A stretch of DNA of 53,604 nucleotides, from positions 1 through 53,604 of the forward strand of contig CACYRB010000007.1 of assembly GCA_902776685.1 (NCBI GenBank). Direction: 5' to 3'. The translations under genes and the position numbers were made by a program. Shown piece after piece: positions 16,092 to 24,711 of the stretch. Under the pieces are notes generated by a model. The model was given only the letters and a program-made list of their open reading frames with translations, was not told where the DNA came from and made no database searches. The DNA comes from an uncultured Prevotellaceae bacterium (GTDB lineage: Bacteria; Bacteroidota; Bacteroidia; Bacteroidales; Bacteroidaceae). How positions within the stretch are numbered: position 1 is the stretch's first letter; each line of letters begins with the position of its first letter.

Positions 16092-18713
16092 ATGTATAGG
16101 ATGAACAGAGTGCTCATAGCCATCATCTTCATGCTGAACGGCATCGGGGCTGTGGCACAGGACAAAATAGAACTTCCCGAAGTTTCTTATGCAGGATCGC
16201 CGGCGGTCTACACCATTGGCGGCATCAATGTCACCAGCATGGAAGGCTACGAAGACTTTGTGCTGGCCTCCATCTCTGGCCTCTCGGTGGGGCAACGCAT
16301 CGAGATACCGGGCTCTGAAATCACGGAAGCCGTCAAAAAATACTGGAAGTATCAGCTCTTCTCCGAGGTGTCCATCTGGATCGACTCTATCGTGGGCGAC
16401 AAGGTCTATCCGCATATCCACCTTGAGCGCCGGCCACGCGTGTCGACCATCAACTACATCGGTCTGAAAAAGTCGGAACGCGAAGACATGGAGGCCAAGC
16501 TCGGCATCCTCAAGGGCGGACAGATTACGCCCAACATGATCGACCGCGCCAAGATTCTTGCCAAAAAATATTTCGACGACAAGGGTTTCAAGAACGCCGA
16601 CATACAAATCAACCAGCGCGACGACGTCACGGCAAAGAACCAAGTCATTCTCGACGTCATCATCGACAAGAAAGAGAAGATGAAGGTGCGCACCATCCAC
16701 ATCGTGGGCAACGAAGCTCTTGCCGACTCGAAGATCAAGGGCGGACTCTTCAAGAAAGGAGCCTTTGCCAAGACCCACGAGGCCGGAAAGATCGGCTCGC
16801 TCTTCAAAGCCAAGAAGTTCACCCCCGAGCGCTGGAAGGAAGACAAAAAGAAACTCATCGAGAAATACAACGAATACGGCTATCGCGACGCTGTGATTCT
16901 TGAGGACAGCGTGTGGAACGTCGACCCCAAGCACGTCAATGTCTATGTGAAGGTGGACGAAGGTAAGAAATACTACATCCGCGACATCACCTGGGTGGGC
17001 AACACCGTCTACTCCACCGACGACCTGTCCAGGGTGCTCGGCATGAAACGAGGCGACGTCTACAACCAGAAGCTCATGGACAAGCGACTGACGAAGGACG
17101 ACGACGCCGTGGGCAACCTCTACTGGAACAACGGTTATATGTTCTACCAGCTCGACCCTGCCGAGGTAAACATCGTGGGCGACAGCATCGACCTCGAGAT
17201 GCGTATCACCGAGAACCAGCAGGCCCGCATCAACCGTGTGCGCATCAACGGCAACGACCGTCTCTACGAGAATGTCATCCGCCGCGAGCTCCACACCAAG
17301 CCCGGCGACCTCTTCTCCAAGGAAGCCATCATGCGTTCAGCCCGTGAGATTGCTCAGTCCGGACACTTCGACCAGGAGAAGATTGACCCGCAGCCCGTGC
17401 CCGACCCCGAGAACGGAACGGTGGACATCAACTGGAACCTGGAACAGAAGTCGAACGACCAGCTGGAGTTCTCGCTCGGATGGGGACAGACCGGTGTCAT
17501 CGGCCGTGTGGGCATCAAGCTCAACAACTTCTCTATGCGCAACCTGCTCGGCAAGAACAAACTGCACCGCGGCATTCTGCCGATGGGCGACGGCGAGACA
17601 CTCTCGCTCGGTGCACAGACCAACGGTACCTACTACCAGTCGTACAATGCCTCATACTCCACCAACTGGTTTGGCGGAAAGCGCCCTGTGCAGTTCACCA
17701 TCGGCGGCTACTTCTCGAAGCAGACCGACGTGTCGAGCCGCTACTACAACTCGGGCTACATGAACAACTACTACAACTACCTCTATGGCTACGGCTATGG
17801 CAACAACTACTACAACAACTACGAGAACTACTACGATCCCGACAAGTATGTGAAGATTATGGGCATCAACATCGGCTGGGGAAAGCGTCTGCGCTGGCCC
17901 GACGACTATTTCAACCTGTCGGCACAGCTGTCGTTCACGCGCTACTCGCTGAAAAACTGGTCGTACTTCCTCATGTCGAACGGAAACTCGAACAACCTCA
18001 ACCTGTCGATACAGCTCAGCCGCTCGTCGGTCGACAGCCCGCTGTTCCCCCGTCGCGGTTCCGAGTTCATGGCTTCGGTCACGCTCACCCCGCCATGGTC
18101 GGCATGGGACAAGAAAGACTATAAGAATCTGGCCAACAACTACCAGTCGGCCACCTACGACCGCGAGATGCAAGAGAAATACCGCTGGGTGGAATACCAC
18201 AAGTGGAAGTTCAAGGCCCGCACCTTCACGGCGCTCACCCCGGGACAGAAGTGCTTTGTGCTCATGACACGTGTCGAGTTGGGTATCCTCGGTTCCTACA
18301 ACAAATACAAGAAGTCGCCCTTTGAAACCTTCTACGTCGGTGGCGACGGCATGAGCGGAGGCTACAGCACCTATGCCGACGAGACCATCGGACTGCGCGG
18401 CTACGACAACGGCGCCCTCACCCCGAACCGCTACATCGGCTATGCCTACGACCGCTTCACGCTCGAGCTGCGCTATCCCTTCATCCTCGGCAATACCACC
18501 ATCTACGGACTCGGATTCCTCGAGGCTGGTAATGCCTGGAACGAGACCAAGAAGTTCAATCCCTTCGACATGAAACGCTCGGCCGGCGCAGGCATCCGCA
18601 TCTTCCTGCCGATGGTCGGACTGATGGGTATCGACTGGGCCTACGGTTTCGACAAGGTGTTCGGACAAAAGGGCGGCTCGCAGTTCCACTTCATCCTCGG
18701 ACAGGAGTTCTAA
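16092..18713 (+). CDS. bamA: Outer-membrane protein assembly factor BamA (Omp85)
   Basis: The 873-aa protein has a signal peptide (cleavage after GIGAVAQ), five POTRA-like repeats over residues 25-470, and a C-terminal Omp85 barrel. The lid-loop region reads GLRGYDNGALTP, a form of the family (V/I)RGY motif, and the chain ends in an aromatic residue (GQEF). It folds and inserts beta-barrels into the outer membrane. An extracellular loop at about 550-585 is unusually rich in Tyr, Asn and Gly (YNYLYGYGYGNNYYNNYENY), suggesting a variable surface loop. It is followed by ompH/skp chaperone genes. Confidence 0.97.
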   Translation: MYRMNRVLIAIIFMLNGIGAVAQDKIELPEVSYAGSPAVYTIGGINVTSMEGYEDFVLASISGLSVGQRIEIPGSEITEAVKKYWKYQLFSEVSIWIDSIVGDKVYPHIHLERRPRVSTINYIGLKKSEREDMEAKLGILKGGQITPNMIDRAKILAKKYFDDKGFKNADIQINQRDDVTAKNQVILDVIIDKKEKMKVRTIHIVGNEALADSKIKGGLFKKGAFAKTHEAGKIGSLFKAKKFTPERWKEDKKKLIEKYNEYGYRDAVILEDSVWNVDPKHVNVYVKVDEGKKYYIRDITWVGNTVYSTDDLSRVLGMKRGDVYNQKLMDKRLTKDDDAVGNLYWNNGYMFYQLDPAEVNIVGDSIDLEMRITENQQARINRVRINGNDRLYENVIRRELHTKPGDLFSKEAIMRSAREIAQSGHFDQEKIDPQPVPDPENGTVDINWNLEQKSNDQLEFSLGWGQTGVIGRVGIKLNNFSMRNLLGKNKLHRGILPMGDGETLSLGAQTNGTYYQSYNASYSTNWFGGKRPVQFTIGGYFSKQTDVSSRYYNSGYMNNYYNYLYGYGYGNNYYNNYENYYDPDKYVKIMGINIGWGKRLRWPDDYFNLSAQLSFTRYSLKNWSYFLMSNGNSNNLNLSIQLSRSSVDSPLFPRRGSEFMASVTLTPPWSAWDKKDYKNLANNYQSATYDREMQEKYRWVEYHKWKFKARTFTALTPGQKCFVLMTRVELGILGSYNKYKKSPFETFYVGGDGMSGGYSTYADETIGLRGYDNGALTPNRYIGYAYDRFTLELRYPFILGNTTIYGLGFLEAGNAWNETKKFNPFDMKRSAGAGIRIFLPMVGLMGIDWAYGFDKVFGQKGGSQFHFILGQEF

Positions 18714-18804
18714 TATCAGCAACGGATGAACACGGAAAAGAAACCAAATTAAACCTTTTAAAGGTAAAAGCATCATATAAGAAAATTTATAAACGTAAGA
18801 GAAT

Positions 18805-19317
18805 ATGAAAAAAATAACATTGATGTGCCTGTTTGCCCTGATGGCAACCATGGCATCGGCTCAGAAATTCGCGCTCCTCGACATGGAGTACATTCTGAAG
18901 AACATCCCCGCCTACGAGCGGGCCAACGAACAGTTGAACCAGGTGTCGAAGAAGTGGCAGGCTGAGGTTGAGGCCCTGGCCACCGAGGCAACCACCATGT
19001 ACAAGAACTACCAGAACGAGGCTGTCTTCCTCTCTCAGGAGCAGAAGAAAGCCCGTCAGGAGCAAATCACCAAGAAGGAGAAGGAAGCCAGCGACCTCAA
19101 GCGCAAGTACTTCGGTCCCGAGGGCGAGCTCTTCAAGAAGCGCGAGAGTCTGATGACACCCATCCAGGAAGAAATCTACACGGCCGTGAAGGAAATCTCC
19201 GAGCTGCGCGGCTACTCGCTCGTGCTCGACCGCGCCAGCGACGCCGGCATCATCTACGGCTCGCCGAAGGTCGACATCTCCAACGAGGTGCTTCAGAAAC
19301 TGGGATACTCTAACTAA
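18805..19317 (+). CDS. OmpH/Skp family periplasmic chaperone, first copy
   Basis: The 170-aa protein has a signal peptide (MKKITLMCLFALMATMASA) followed by KFALLDMEYILKNIPAYERA, the usual Skp beginning, a long charged coiled coil over about 40-115, and a C-terminal strand (YSLVLDRASDAGIIYGSP). Skp-type trimers hold unfolded outer-membrane proteins on the way to BamA. It is 91 bp after bamA and starts a row of three paralogues. Its coiled coil resembles the second copy only moderately, so the duplication is old. Confidence 0.93.
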   Translation: MKKITLMCLFALMATMASAQKFALLDMEYILKNIPAYERANEQLNQVSKKWQAEVEALATEATTMYKNYQNEAVFLSQEQKKARQEQITKKEKEASDLKRKYFGPEGELFKKRESLMTPIQEEIYTAVKEISELRGYSLVLDRASDAGIIYGSPKVDISNEVLQKLGYSN

Positions 19318-19380
19318 TGAATAATGAGTAATTGCTTCAGATAATCAATTAAAATTTAAAACTTAATACAGTAGAAAAAA

Positions 19381-19866
19381 ATGAAAAAATTAGTTTTGAT
19401 GTTGATGCTCTTCGCACCAACCGCCATGTTCGCACAGAAGTTCGGACATGTAGACACACAGGCCATCATGCAGTCGCTGCCCGAAATCAGCAAAATCAAC
19501 GGCGAGCTTGAGGCCAAGGCTAAGCAGTTTGAGAACGAATTGCAGGAAATGCAGAAGGAACTGCAGCGCAAGAGCCAGGAATACGATGAGAAGAAATCAA
19601 CAATGAATGCCACCAAGCAGCAGGAAGTAGAAGCCGAGCTGCAGACACTCTACCAGAAGATTTCGCAGACCTATCAGGACAACCAGCAGGCTCTCCAGAA
19701 AGAACAGCAGGAGAAGATGCAGCCCGTGATTGAGAAGGTCCGCAAGGCCATCGAGACCGTCGGCAAAGAAGGCAACTACACCTATATCTTCGAGAATACC
19801 GCGCCCATCTATATCGGCACCAGCTCGAAAGACGTCACCGACGACGTGAAGGCCAAGCTGAAATAG
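19381..19866 (+). CDS. OmpH/Skp family periplasmic chaperone, second copy
   Basis: The 161-aa protein has a signal peptide (MKKLVLMLMLFAPTAMFA), then KFGHVDTQAIMQSLPEISKI and a Gln/Glu-rich coiled coil (about 40-115), ending in YTYIFENTAPIYIGTSSKDV. Function is as for the first copy. It lies 63 bp downstream and is probably in the same transcript. Confidence 0.93.
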   Translation: MKKLVLMLMLFAPTAMFAQKFGHVDTQAIMQSLPEISKINGELEAKAKQFENELQEMQKELQRKSQEYDEKKSTMNATKQQEVEAELQTLYQKISQTYQDNQQALQKEQQEKMQPVIEKVRKAIETVGKEGNYTYIFENTAPIYIGTSSKDVTDDVKAKLK

Positions 19867-20015
19867 TGAACAGTGCATAGTTCATAGTCCATAGTCCATA
19901 GTAGGGCTGGCGCATTGGAAACAATTATGAACTATGAACTATGAACTATGCACTATGAACTATGAACTGTGAACTGTGAATTTTGAACTATAAACTGTGA
20001 ACTATGAATTGTGTA
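19866..20015. repeat. Inverted heptamer minisatellites (ATGAACT/AGTTCAT) before the third ompH
   Basis: A left block of CATAGTC/CATAGTT units (about 19874-19900) faces a right block of about ten ATGAACT, GTGAACT units (19926-20015). The two can pair into a long imperfect hairpin. The start codon of the third ompH gene lies in the last units. Confidence 0.85.
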
Positions 20016-20525
20016 CTATACAGGGTGTTAGCGATACTTCTCACCTGTCACTTATCGCTCACCACCGCCTCGGCACAGCAAGTGAAGTTCGGCTATCTGA
20101 ACTTTCAGGAAGTCATCAAAGTCATGCCCGAGTATGCCCAGGTGCAGGCCGACATGGCCGACCTGCGTGCCAAGTATGACGCCGAGATGAAACGTGCCGA
20201 AGACGAGTTCAACAAGAAATACGAGGAGTTTCTTGAAGGCCAGCACGACTTTGCACCCTCCATCTACCAGAAGCGGCAGGTCGAATTGATGGACATGATG
20301 GACAAGAACATCGCCTTCAAGAACGAAGCCCGCCGCCTGCTCCGACAAGCCGAGCAAGATGCCCGACAGCCGTTGAAAGACAAGCTGAAAGAAATTCTCG
20401 CCCGCATCGGACAGGAGAAAGGCTATGCCTTCATCCTCAACACCGACGGCGATGCCTTGCCCTTCGTCAATCCAGAGCAGGGCGACGACATCACCCAGCT
20501 GGTGAAAGAAATGATTAGCAATTAA
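20004..20525 (+). CDS. OmpH/Skp family periplasmic chaperone, third copy
   Basis: The 173-aa protein has a signal peptide (about residues 1-24, ending TTASAQ), then VKFGYLNFQEVIKVMPEYAQ, a helical region (30-130) and a C-terminal YAFILNTDGDALPFVNP. It is more divergent than the other two. The N-terminal codons MNCVLY come from the heptamer repeat, so the annotated start may have been supplied by that repeat; no better downstream Met precedes the hydrophobic core. Three skp-like genes after bamA is one more than I recall for Porphyromonas. Confidence 0.85.
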   Translation: MNCVLYRVLAILLTCHLSLTTASAQQVKFGYLNFQEVIKVMPEYAQVQADMADLRAKYDAEMKRAEDEFNKKYEEFLEGQHDFAPSIYQKRQVELMDMMDKNIAFKNEARRLLRQAEQDARQPLKDKLKEILARIGQEKGYAFILNTDGDALPFVNPEQGDDITQLVKEMISN

Positions 20526-20550
20526 TAGTTAATATAACTTTCGCATGTTA

Positions 20551-20691
20551 GGAGTTAACAGGAGTTATCGGGAGTTAACAGGTCTTCGACCTGTGGAGTT
20601 AACGGACAATACGTTTTCCGGTCGCGAGAACTATCGTCCGCTAACTTCTGCTAACTTCCGCCGACGTAGTCGGCTAACTCCCATTAACTCC
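20551..20691. repeat. Inverted GGAGTTAAC repeats and two hairpins in the murI leader
   Basis: Three 10-nt units GGAGTTAACA (20551-20580) face inverted CTAACTCC/TTAACTCC units (20674-20691). Inside are two perfect hairpins, ACAGGTC-TTC-GACCTGT (20578-20594) and GCCGAC-GTA-GTCGGC (20660-20674). It fills most of the 190-bp gap before murI and could act on the murI mRNA, or simply be a repeat element. Confidence 0.75.
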
Positions 20692-20715
20692 TGAACAAGC
20701 GAAACTTGGCGAAAC

Positions 20716-21540
20716 TTGACCACCTCTCCAATAGGCATATTCGATTCAGGCTACGGCGGACTGACCATCCTGCATGGCATCCGGCAGTTGCTGCCCCAGT
20801 ACGACTACATGTACTTGGGCGATAATGCCCGTGCGCCCTACGGCTCGCGCTCGTTCGAGGTGGTCTATCAGTTCACCCGCCAGGCCGTGCTCAAGCTGTT
20901 CTCCATGGGTTGCCGCCTCGTCATCCTCGGCTGCAACACCGCGTCGGCCAAGGCCCTGCGCACCATTCAGCAGCGCGACGTGCCCGCCATCGACCCCAGC
21001 CGCCGCGTGCTCGGCATCATCCGACCCACGGCCGAGGTCATCGGCAGCATCACCACGTCGCGACACGTCGGACTGCTGGCCACCGAAGGCACCGTGAAGA
21101 GCCGCAGCTACGAACTGGAAATCCAAAAGCTGTTCCCCGACATCCAGCTCTCCGGCGTAGCCTGTCCGCTGTGGGCAGCCATCGTCGAAGCCAACGAGGC
21201 CGACTCGCCCGGAGCCGACTACTTCGTCAAGAAGCGCATCGACCAGCTCATGCGCCTCGACCCCGACATCGACGCCATCATCCTCGGCTGCACCCACTAC
21301 CCCCTGCTCATGAGCAGCATCGTCAAGCATGTGCCCTCGGGCGTGCGCATTGTGCCGCAAGGCGAATATGTGGCCAACAGCCTGAGCGACTACCTCGTGC
21401 GCCATCCGCAGATTGAGCAGACACTCACGCAGGGCGGCTCGTGCCAATACTTCACCACCGAGAGCGAAGAGAAATTCAAAGAGAGCGCCCAGATCTTCCT
21501 CCACGAAACCGTCAACGTCCACCACATCGACCTTGACTAA
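20716..21540 (+). CDS. murI: Glutamate racemase
   Basis: The 274-aa protein has both catalytic cysteine motifs, LGCNTASAKA near residue 74 and LGCTHYPLL near residue 195, plus the N-terminal IGIFDSGYGGLT and YLGDNARAPYG. It supplies D-glutamate for peptidoglycan. The frame starts with TTG; no ATG lies upstream of IGIFDSG in this frame without crossing the hairpin-rich leader, so a TTG start is likely. It follows the bamA-ompH run on the same strand. Confidence 0.95.
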   Translation: MTTSPIGIFDSGYGGLTILHGIRQLLPQYDYMYLGDNARAPYGSRSFEVVYQFTRQAVLKLFSMGCRLVILGCNTASAKALRTIQQRDVPAIDPSRRVLGIIRPTAEVIGSITTSRHVGLLATEGTVKSRSYELEIQKLFPDIQLSGVACPLWAAIVEANEADSPGADYFVKKRIDQLMRLDPDIDAIILGCTHYPLLMSSIVKHVPSGVRIVPQGEYVANSLSDYLVRHPQIEQTLTQGGSCQYFTTESEEKFKESAQIFLHETVNVHHIDLD

Positions 21541-21560
21541 GACTTTCAATTAAATAGAAA

Positions 21561-22076
21561 ATGAAAAGGACTGCATTTATTATTCTCGTTTTGCTCAGTA
21601 TTAATATGTGCTGGGGCCAGAATCTCTCCGAGCCAGAGCATCTGTTTAAGGTTTTCTATCATGACAAAAACGGAATAAAAACAGAAATTCCGGAAAACGA
21701 ACACGCTGGTACAAAGTTGACGGGACTCTTGGTACACAAAGTGAAAATAGTTTTGTATGGTGAAAACTCCAATACTATGCTGCCCGATATTGATAACGTT
21801 TATATCGAAATACTAGATACAACTGGTCAACTAAAACCACAGTACTTTCGTGTCATAAAACTCAATACAAAAAAGGGGCGGCGAGAGGCAACCTTATGGT
21901 CGAATTCGCCCTTAGGAGTAAAAGACAATTCGAGCAATTTCATACCTACAATGGTTAAGCCTGTTGGCGACAACACTTATAGTCTTAGTATAAAGGATTT
22001 ACCAACAGGCCACTATTTGATTTTGTATCAAGAAAATCTTGATACTCTCATGGAACCATACGATTTTGATAAATAG
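21561..22076 (+). CDS. Secreted protein of unknown function, AT-rich
   Basis: I do not recognise this 171-aa protein. It has a signal peptide (MKRTAFIILVLLSINMCWG) and no lipobox. The mature part looks all-beta, with patterns such as VYIEILDTTGQLKPQYFRVI and YSLSIKDLPTGHYLILYQEN resembling an immunoglobulin-like or T9SS-tail-like strand pair, but it lacks the sorting motif. Codon use is clearly AT-richer than its neighbours and a CCCCGAAGG-type repeat follows directly, suggesting recent acquisition. The start is supported by the signal peptide, 20 bp after murI. Confidence 0.7.
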   Translation: MKRTAFIILVLLSINMCWGQNLSEPEHLFKVFYHDKNGIKTEIPENEHAGTKLTGLLVHKVKIVLYGENSNTMLPDIDNVYIEILDTTGQLKPQYFRVIKLNTKKGRREATLWSNSPLGVKDNSSNFIPTMVKPVGDNTYSLSIKDLPTGHYLILYQENLDTLMEPYDFDK

Positions 22077-22090
22077 CAGTTGGCATAGAA

Positions 22091-22299
22091 GCCTGAAAGG
22101 CTGACAGAATACAGGCAGGTGGTGGAGCGCAGCGGAACCCCTGTATACGAGTGACCAATATAATCAAGCCCCGAAGGTGGCGGCAGAACACATATTTTCA
22201 TTCTGTCACCCCTTCGGGGTTCATATGTAGCATCACAATTTGCAGGGGTTCCGCTGTGCGCTACACCCCTGCCTATATTCTGTCGTCCCTTCGGGACTT
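22091..22299. repeat. CCCCGAAGG/ACAGGCAGGTGGTGGAGC repeat, paired inverted copies
   Basis: The unit ACAGGCAGGTGGTGGAGCGC...GGAACCCCTGTA is followed by AAGCCCCGAAGGTGGCGGCAGA and then by an inverted partner (CAGGGGTTCCGCTGTGCGCTACACCCCTGCC). The halves form a nested inverted repeat. A close copy is at 53393-53604. Short frames within it are products of the repeat, not genes. Confidence 0.85.
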
Positions 22300-22514
22300 T
22301 TCTTTGTGCCAACTGCTATATCATTGCCTAACTTTTTCTACAAATACAGTCAATTCGCTGTTAAAAGGTGTTAACCTCTGTGGCGAGACATATAGCGTTC
22401 GGCTCGGGAATTGTTAAAACGCAATTTTCATTTTAACACTCCGCTTAGCCTCCTAAATTAGGGGGTTGGGGGTATCTGTCGTCCCCTCCACTTCCCTTTC
22501 ACTCCCCCTTAAAT
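22300..22514. other. Intergenic stretch with a GC-rich half element
   Basis: No gene is visible. About 22447-22510 holds CCTAAATTAGGGGGTTGGGGG and later ACTCCCCCTTAAAT, a partial inverted element of the GC-rich type seen at 7650 and 44066. The rest is featureless. Confidence 0.45.
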
Positions 22515-22623
22515 GCGAAACATATATGTTTCACCTCCCAAAAGACCGTCTTTTGCAACCCGAAAGCTAAGCTTTCACCACCCGAAAGACCGTCTTTCGC
22601 AACCCGAAACATATACCTTTCGG
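22515..22623. repeat. Second array of palindromic words
   Basis: Words GAAACATATATGTTTC, CAAAAGACCGTCTTTTG, GAAAGCTAAGCTTTC, GAAAGACCGTCTTTC and a partial GAAACATATACCTTTC follow each other with spacers such as ACCTCC, CAACC and ACCACC. The word set is that of 4845-4951 in a different order. The region 22624-22803 after it shows a short AAGTGAGAAGT run and an IR GTTAAAATT/AATTTTAAC (22763-22797), but no gene. Confidence 0.85.
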
Positions 22624-22803
22624 AAGTGAGAAGTAAAAAGTGATAAGTGAAAAGTATTGGAACGCGTTGATTGACAATGTTTTACAAATCGTCAACCAGA
22701 ATCGTTTGTTTTGATGTCAGTGGGCAACTGCTCCACCGGCATCATTTCGCGCCAATCTCGACGTTAAAATTACGCTCAAATTTCGGCGAATTTTAACATT
22801 TTT

Positions 22804-22826
22804 ACTATGCAGCGCATAGTTTTATT
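22804..22826 (+). terminator. Possible terminator at the xerD 3' end
   Basis: ACTATGC-AGC-GCATAGT is a perfect 7-bp stem followed by TTTTATT on the plus strand. It could stop rightward transcripts from the hypothetical gene; it abuts the xerD stop codon. Confidence 0.35.
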
Positions 22827-23763
22827 CCTCATCGGTGGCCGATGCGGTCGGTGTGCTCTTCTGGTTTCTCGGGTGGTGGGCGAGGATTTCCTCGCGCAGG
22901 GTGGTGGTGTCGAGGTGGGTGTAGATTTGCGTGGTGCCGATGCTCTCGTGCCCCAGCATCATCTGTATGGCGCGCAGGTCGGCCCCGCCTTTAAGCAGTT
23001 CGGTGGCGAAAGAGTGGCGCAGGGTGTGGGGCGAGATGATCTTCTGGATGCCCGCCTCGGCAGCCTGCTGCTTGATCATGATGAGAATCATGGTGCGCGT
23101 CAGGTGGCCACCGCGTCGGTTGAGGAACACGTAGTCTTCCTCGCCGGACTTTATCTGCATCATGTTGCGGTCTTCAAACCACATGCCGAGTTCGCGGATG
23201 GCCTTTTGCGAGATGGGCACAAGGCGTTCCTTCGAGCCCTTTCCGAGCACGCGCAGAAACTGCTCGCCCTCGGCGATGTGCAGGTCGGAGAGCCGCAGCG
23301 TGACCAGCTCGCTCACACGCAGGCCGCAAGAGAACAGCACCTCGATGATGGCGCGGTTGCGATGGCCCTCCCACTTCGACAAGTCGATGCTCTGCTCCAG
23401 CAGGTCGACCTCCTCGGTCGACAACACCTCGGGCAGGTGCTCGTCTTGTGCGGGCGACTCCAACAGCTCCGACGGATCGGTCTCCAATATTCCGTCGAGC
23501 ACAAGGTAGCGGAAGAACGAGCGCGTGCCGCTGAGGATGCGCATCTGCGACGACGGTGCGATGCCCTTCTGGCTCACCCATGCCGAGAACTCCCGCAGGT
23601 CTTCCAGCCGCACATCGGTCAAGTCAGTTCCCTTCAAGTCGAGAAACTCCTGCAGGTGCAGCAGGTCGTTGCGATAGGCCTCGATGGTGTTGCGCGAGTA
23701 GTTGCGCCCGAGCTTCAGGTAGCGCAGGTACCCCCGCACGATTCTCTCATCAATCTTCCCCAT
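22822..23763 (-). CDS. xerD: Tyrosine recombinase XerD/XerC
   Basis: The 313-aa protein has the N-terminal SAM-like core-binding domain (1-90) and the catalytic domain with Arg149 (CGLRVSE), Lys175, His246 and Arg249 (SPHTLRHS), His272 (LGHESIGTT) and the nucleophile Tyr281. All residues are present. This is the chromosome-dimer resolution type, acting at dif with a partner, rather than a mobile integrase: length and layout are canonical. It has its own promoter. In relatives I recall it sitting divergently next to aroQ, whereas here about 20 kb of PUL genes lie between them. Confidence 0.93.
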   Translation of the reverse strand: MGKIDERIVRGYLRYLKLGRNYSRNTIEAYRNDLLHLQEFLDLKGTDLTDVRLEDLREFSAWVSQKGIAPSSQMRILSGTRSFFRYLVLDGILETDPSELLESPAQDEHLPEVLSTEEVDLLEQSIDLSKWEGHRNRAIIEVLFSCGLRVSELVTLRLSDLHIAEGEQFLRVLGKGSKERLVPISQKAIRELGMWFEDRNMMQIKSGEEDYVFLNRRGGHLTRTMILIMIKQQAAEAGIQKIISPHTLRHSFATELLKGGADLRAIQMMLGHESIGTTQIYTHLDTTTLREEILAHHPRNQKSTPTASATDEE

Positions 23764-23824
23764 ATTCTCGTTTTTCTCATTTAGCGGCAGACTTTTTTAT
23801 ACGTCACTGCCGCTATTCTGTCGG

Positions 23825-23832
23825 CAAAGATA
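23825..23832 (-). promoter_or_regulatory. xerD promoter -7 box and leader hairpin
   Basis: TATCTTTG on the minus strand lies 61 nt before the xerD start. In the leader, AGCGGCAG (23782-23789) and CTGCCGCT (23806-23813) form a perfect 8-bp stem. Confidence 0.55.
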
Positions 23833-23895
23833 ACAAAAAAATATGATTTACCCGACTCCGATTATGAGAAATAATATGAGGGTATGTCCACCGCT

Positions 23896-24594
23896 TTACC
23901 AGATGTGATAGGGTTTGGTGGTATAGGCAGGGTCGTTGCCTTTGTCGGTTTTCACGTACAAACGAGCGTAGAGTGCCGGATGCGAGGCCAGTTCTTCGAG
24001 ATTGATGGTCAGGGTCACCTCTTCGTCTTTCGAGTTCGTGGTGATCGATGTCTTCTGATTGCCAAGGTCAACAAACTGGCGGTCGTTCACCAACAGACCT
24101 ATTGCCCGTATCTGCGCCTCAGGGTCGACCACGCTGACGTGGCACGTGGCGGTCAGCTGCTTGGTCTCGGCGTCGAAGGAGTAGACATCGTCGGTGATGA
24201 TGGCATAGGGCGTCACCTCGTAGTCGACGTGAATATCGCCGTCTACACTGATGCGCAGCGTGTCGGCATTTTGCCACGGTCCTACACCGGGAATGGTAAT
24301 CAGCCTTACCTTACCCGGATAGACATAGGTAGAGAACGTTCCGTCTTGTGCGACGTTCACAGTCTGTGCGGCCTCTTTACCAAATCCTGCCTGCCACAGT
24401 TCGAGCCGGGTGCTTCCGGTAAGGGGCGACTGCCCCGATCCTTTCACGCCGATAGGGTGTCCCTGATAGGTCATTCGGCCTACGATATGACAATTAGGAG
24501 CCTCCATGTTGTCGGGCGAGCATGCCGTCAGCATTGCCATCACCAGCGTTACGCAGGCGAGCAGCCCGACCTTTCTATTAATAATTTTGTTCAT
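23896..24594 (-). CDS. DUF3823 family lipoprotein of the PUL
   Basis: The start was set at MNKIINRK, giving 232 aa with a lipoprotein signal and lipobox MLTAC followed by SPDNMEAPN. A beta-sandwich follows (HIVGRMTYQGHPIGVKGSG, STRLELWQAGFG, TFSTYVYPGKVRLI), then a second one with IRAIGLLVNDRQFV and LYARLYVKTDKG. DUF3823 proteins sit directly after susD in many PULs and are thought to be surface glycan-binding proteins comparable to SusE. It is the last gene of the PUL operon, 117 bp after susD. The ligand is unknown. Confidence 0.85.
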   Translation of the reverse strand: MNKIINRKVGLLACVTLVMAMLTACSPDNMEAPNCHIVGRMTYQGHPIGVKGSGQSPLTGSTRLELWQAGFGKEAAQTVNVAQDGTFSTYVYPGKVRLITIPGVGPWQNADTLRISVDGDIHVDYEVTPYAIITDDVYSFDAETKQLTATCHVSVVDPEAQIRAIGLLVNDRQFVDLGNQKTSITTNSKDEEVTLTINLEELASHPALYARLYVKTDKGNDPAYTTKPYHIW

Positions 24595-24711
24595 ACTATT
24601 TGAATCGTGAATTATTTCCCGCCAGCGCAGCCAATACTTAATTCTCAATGTTATCGTCGCGCTAGTCAATTATTATTTCTTAATTCTAAATTCTTAATTC
24701 TATCGCTTGCA

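Noticed and set aside
13515-17294. A 1259-aa open frame on the minus strand
   Set aside because: It lies antisense to the DUF6242-like, PorG-like, uppS and bamA genes, has no family resemblance and reflects the GC-rich codon bias of the sense genes.
22028-22312. A 94-aa minus-strand frame with a similar partner at 53387-53584
   Set aside because: The two resemble each other (VLPPPSGL...) only because both translate the same CCCCGAAGG repeat.
22822-23763. Reading xerD as the integrase of a mobile element carrying the PUL
   Set aside because: Its length and layout are those of chromosomal XerD/XerC and it has its own promoter. No relaxase, excisionase or attachment repeats were seen.
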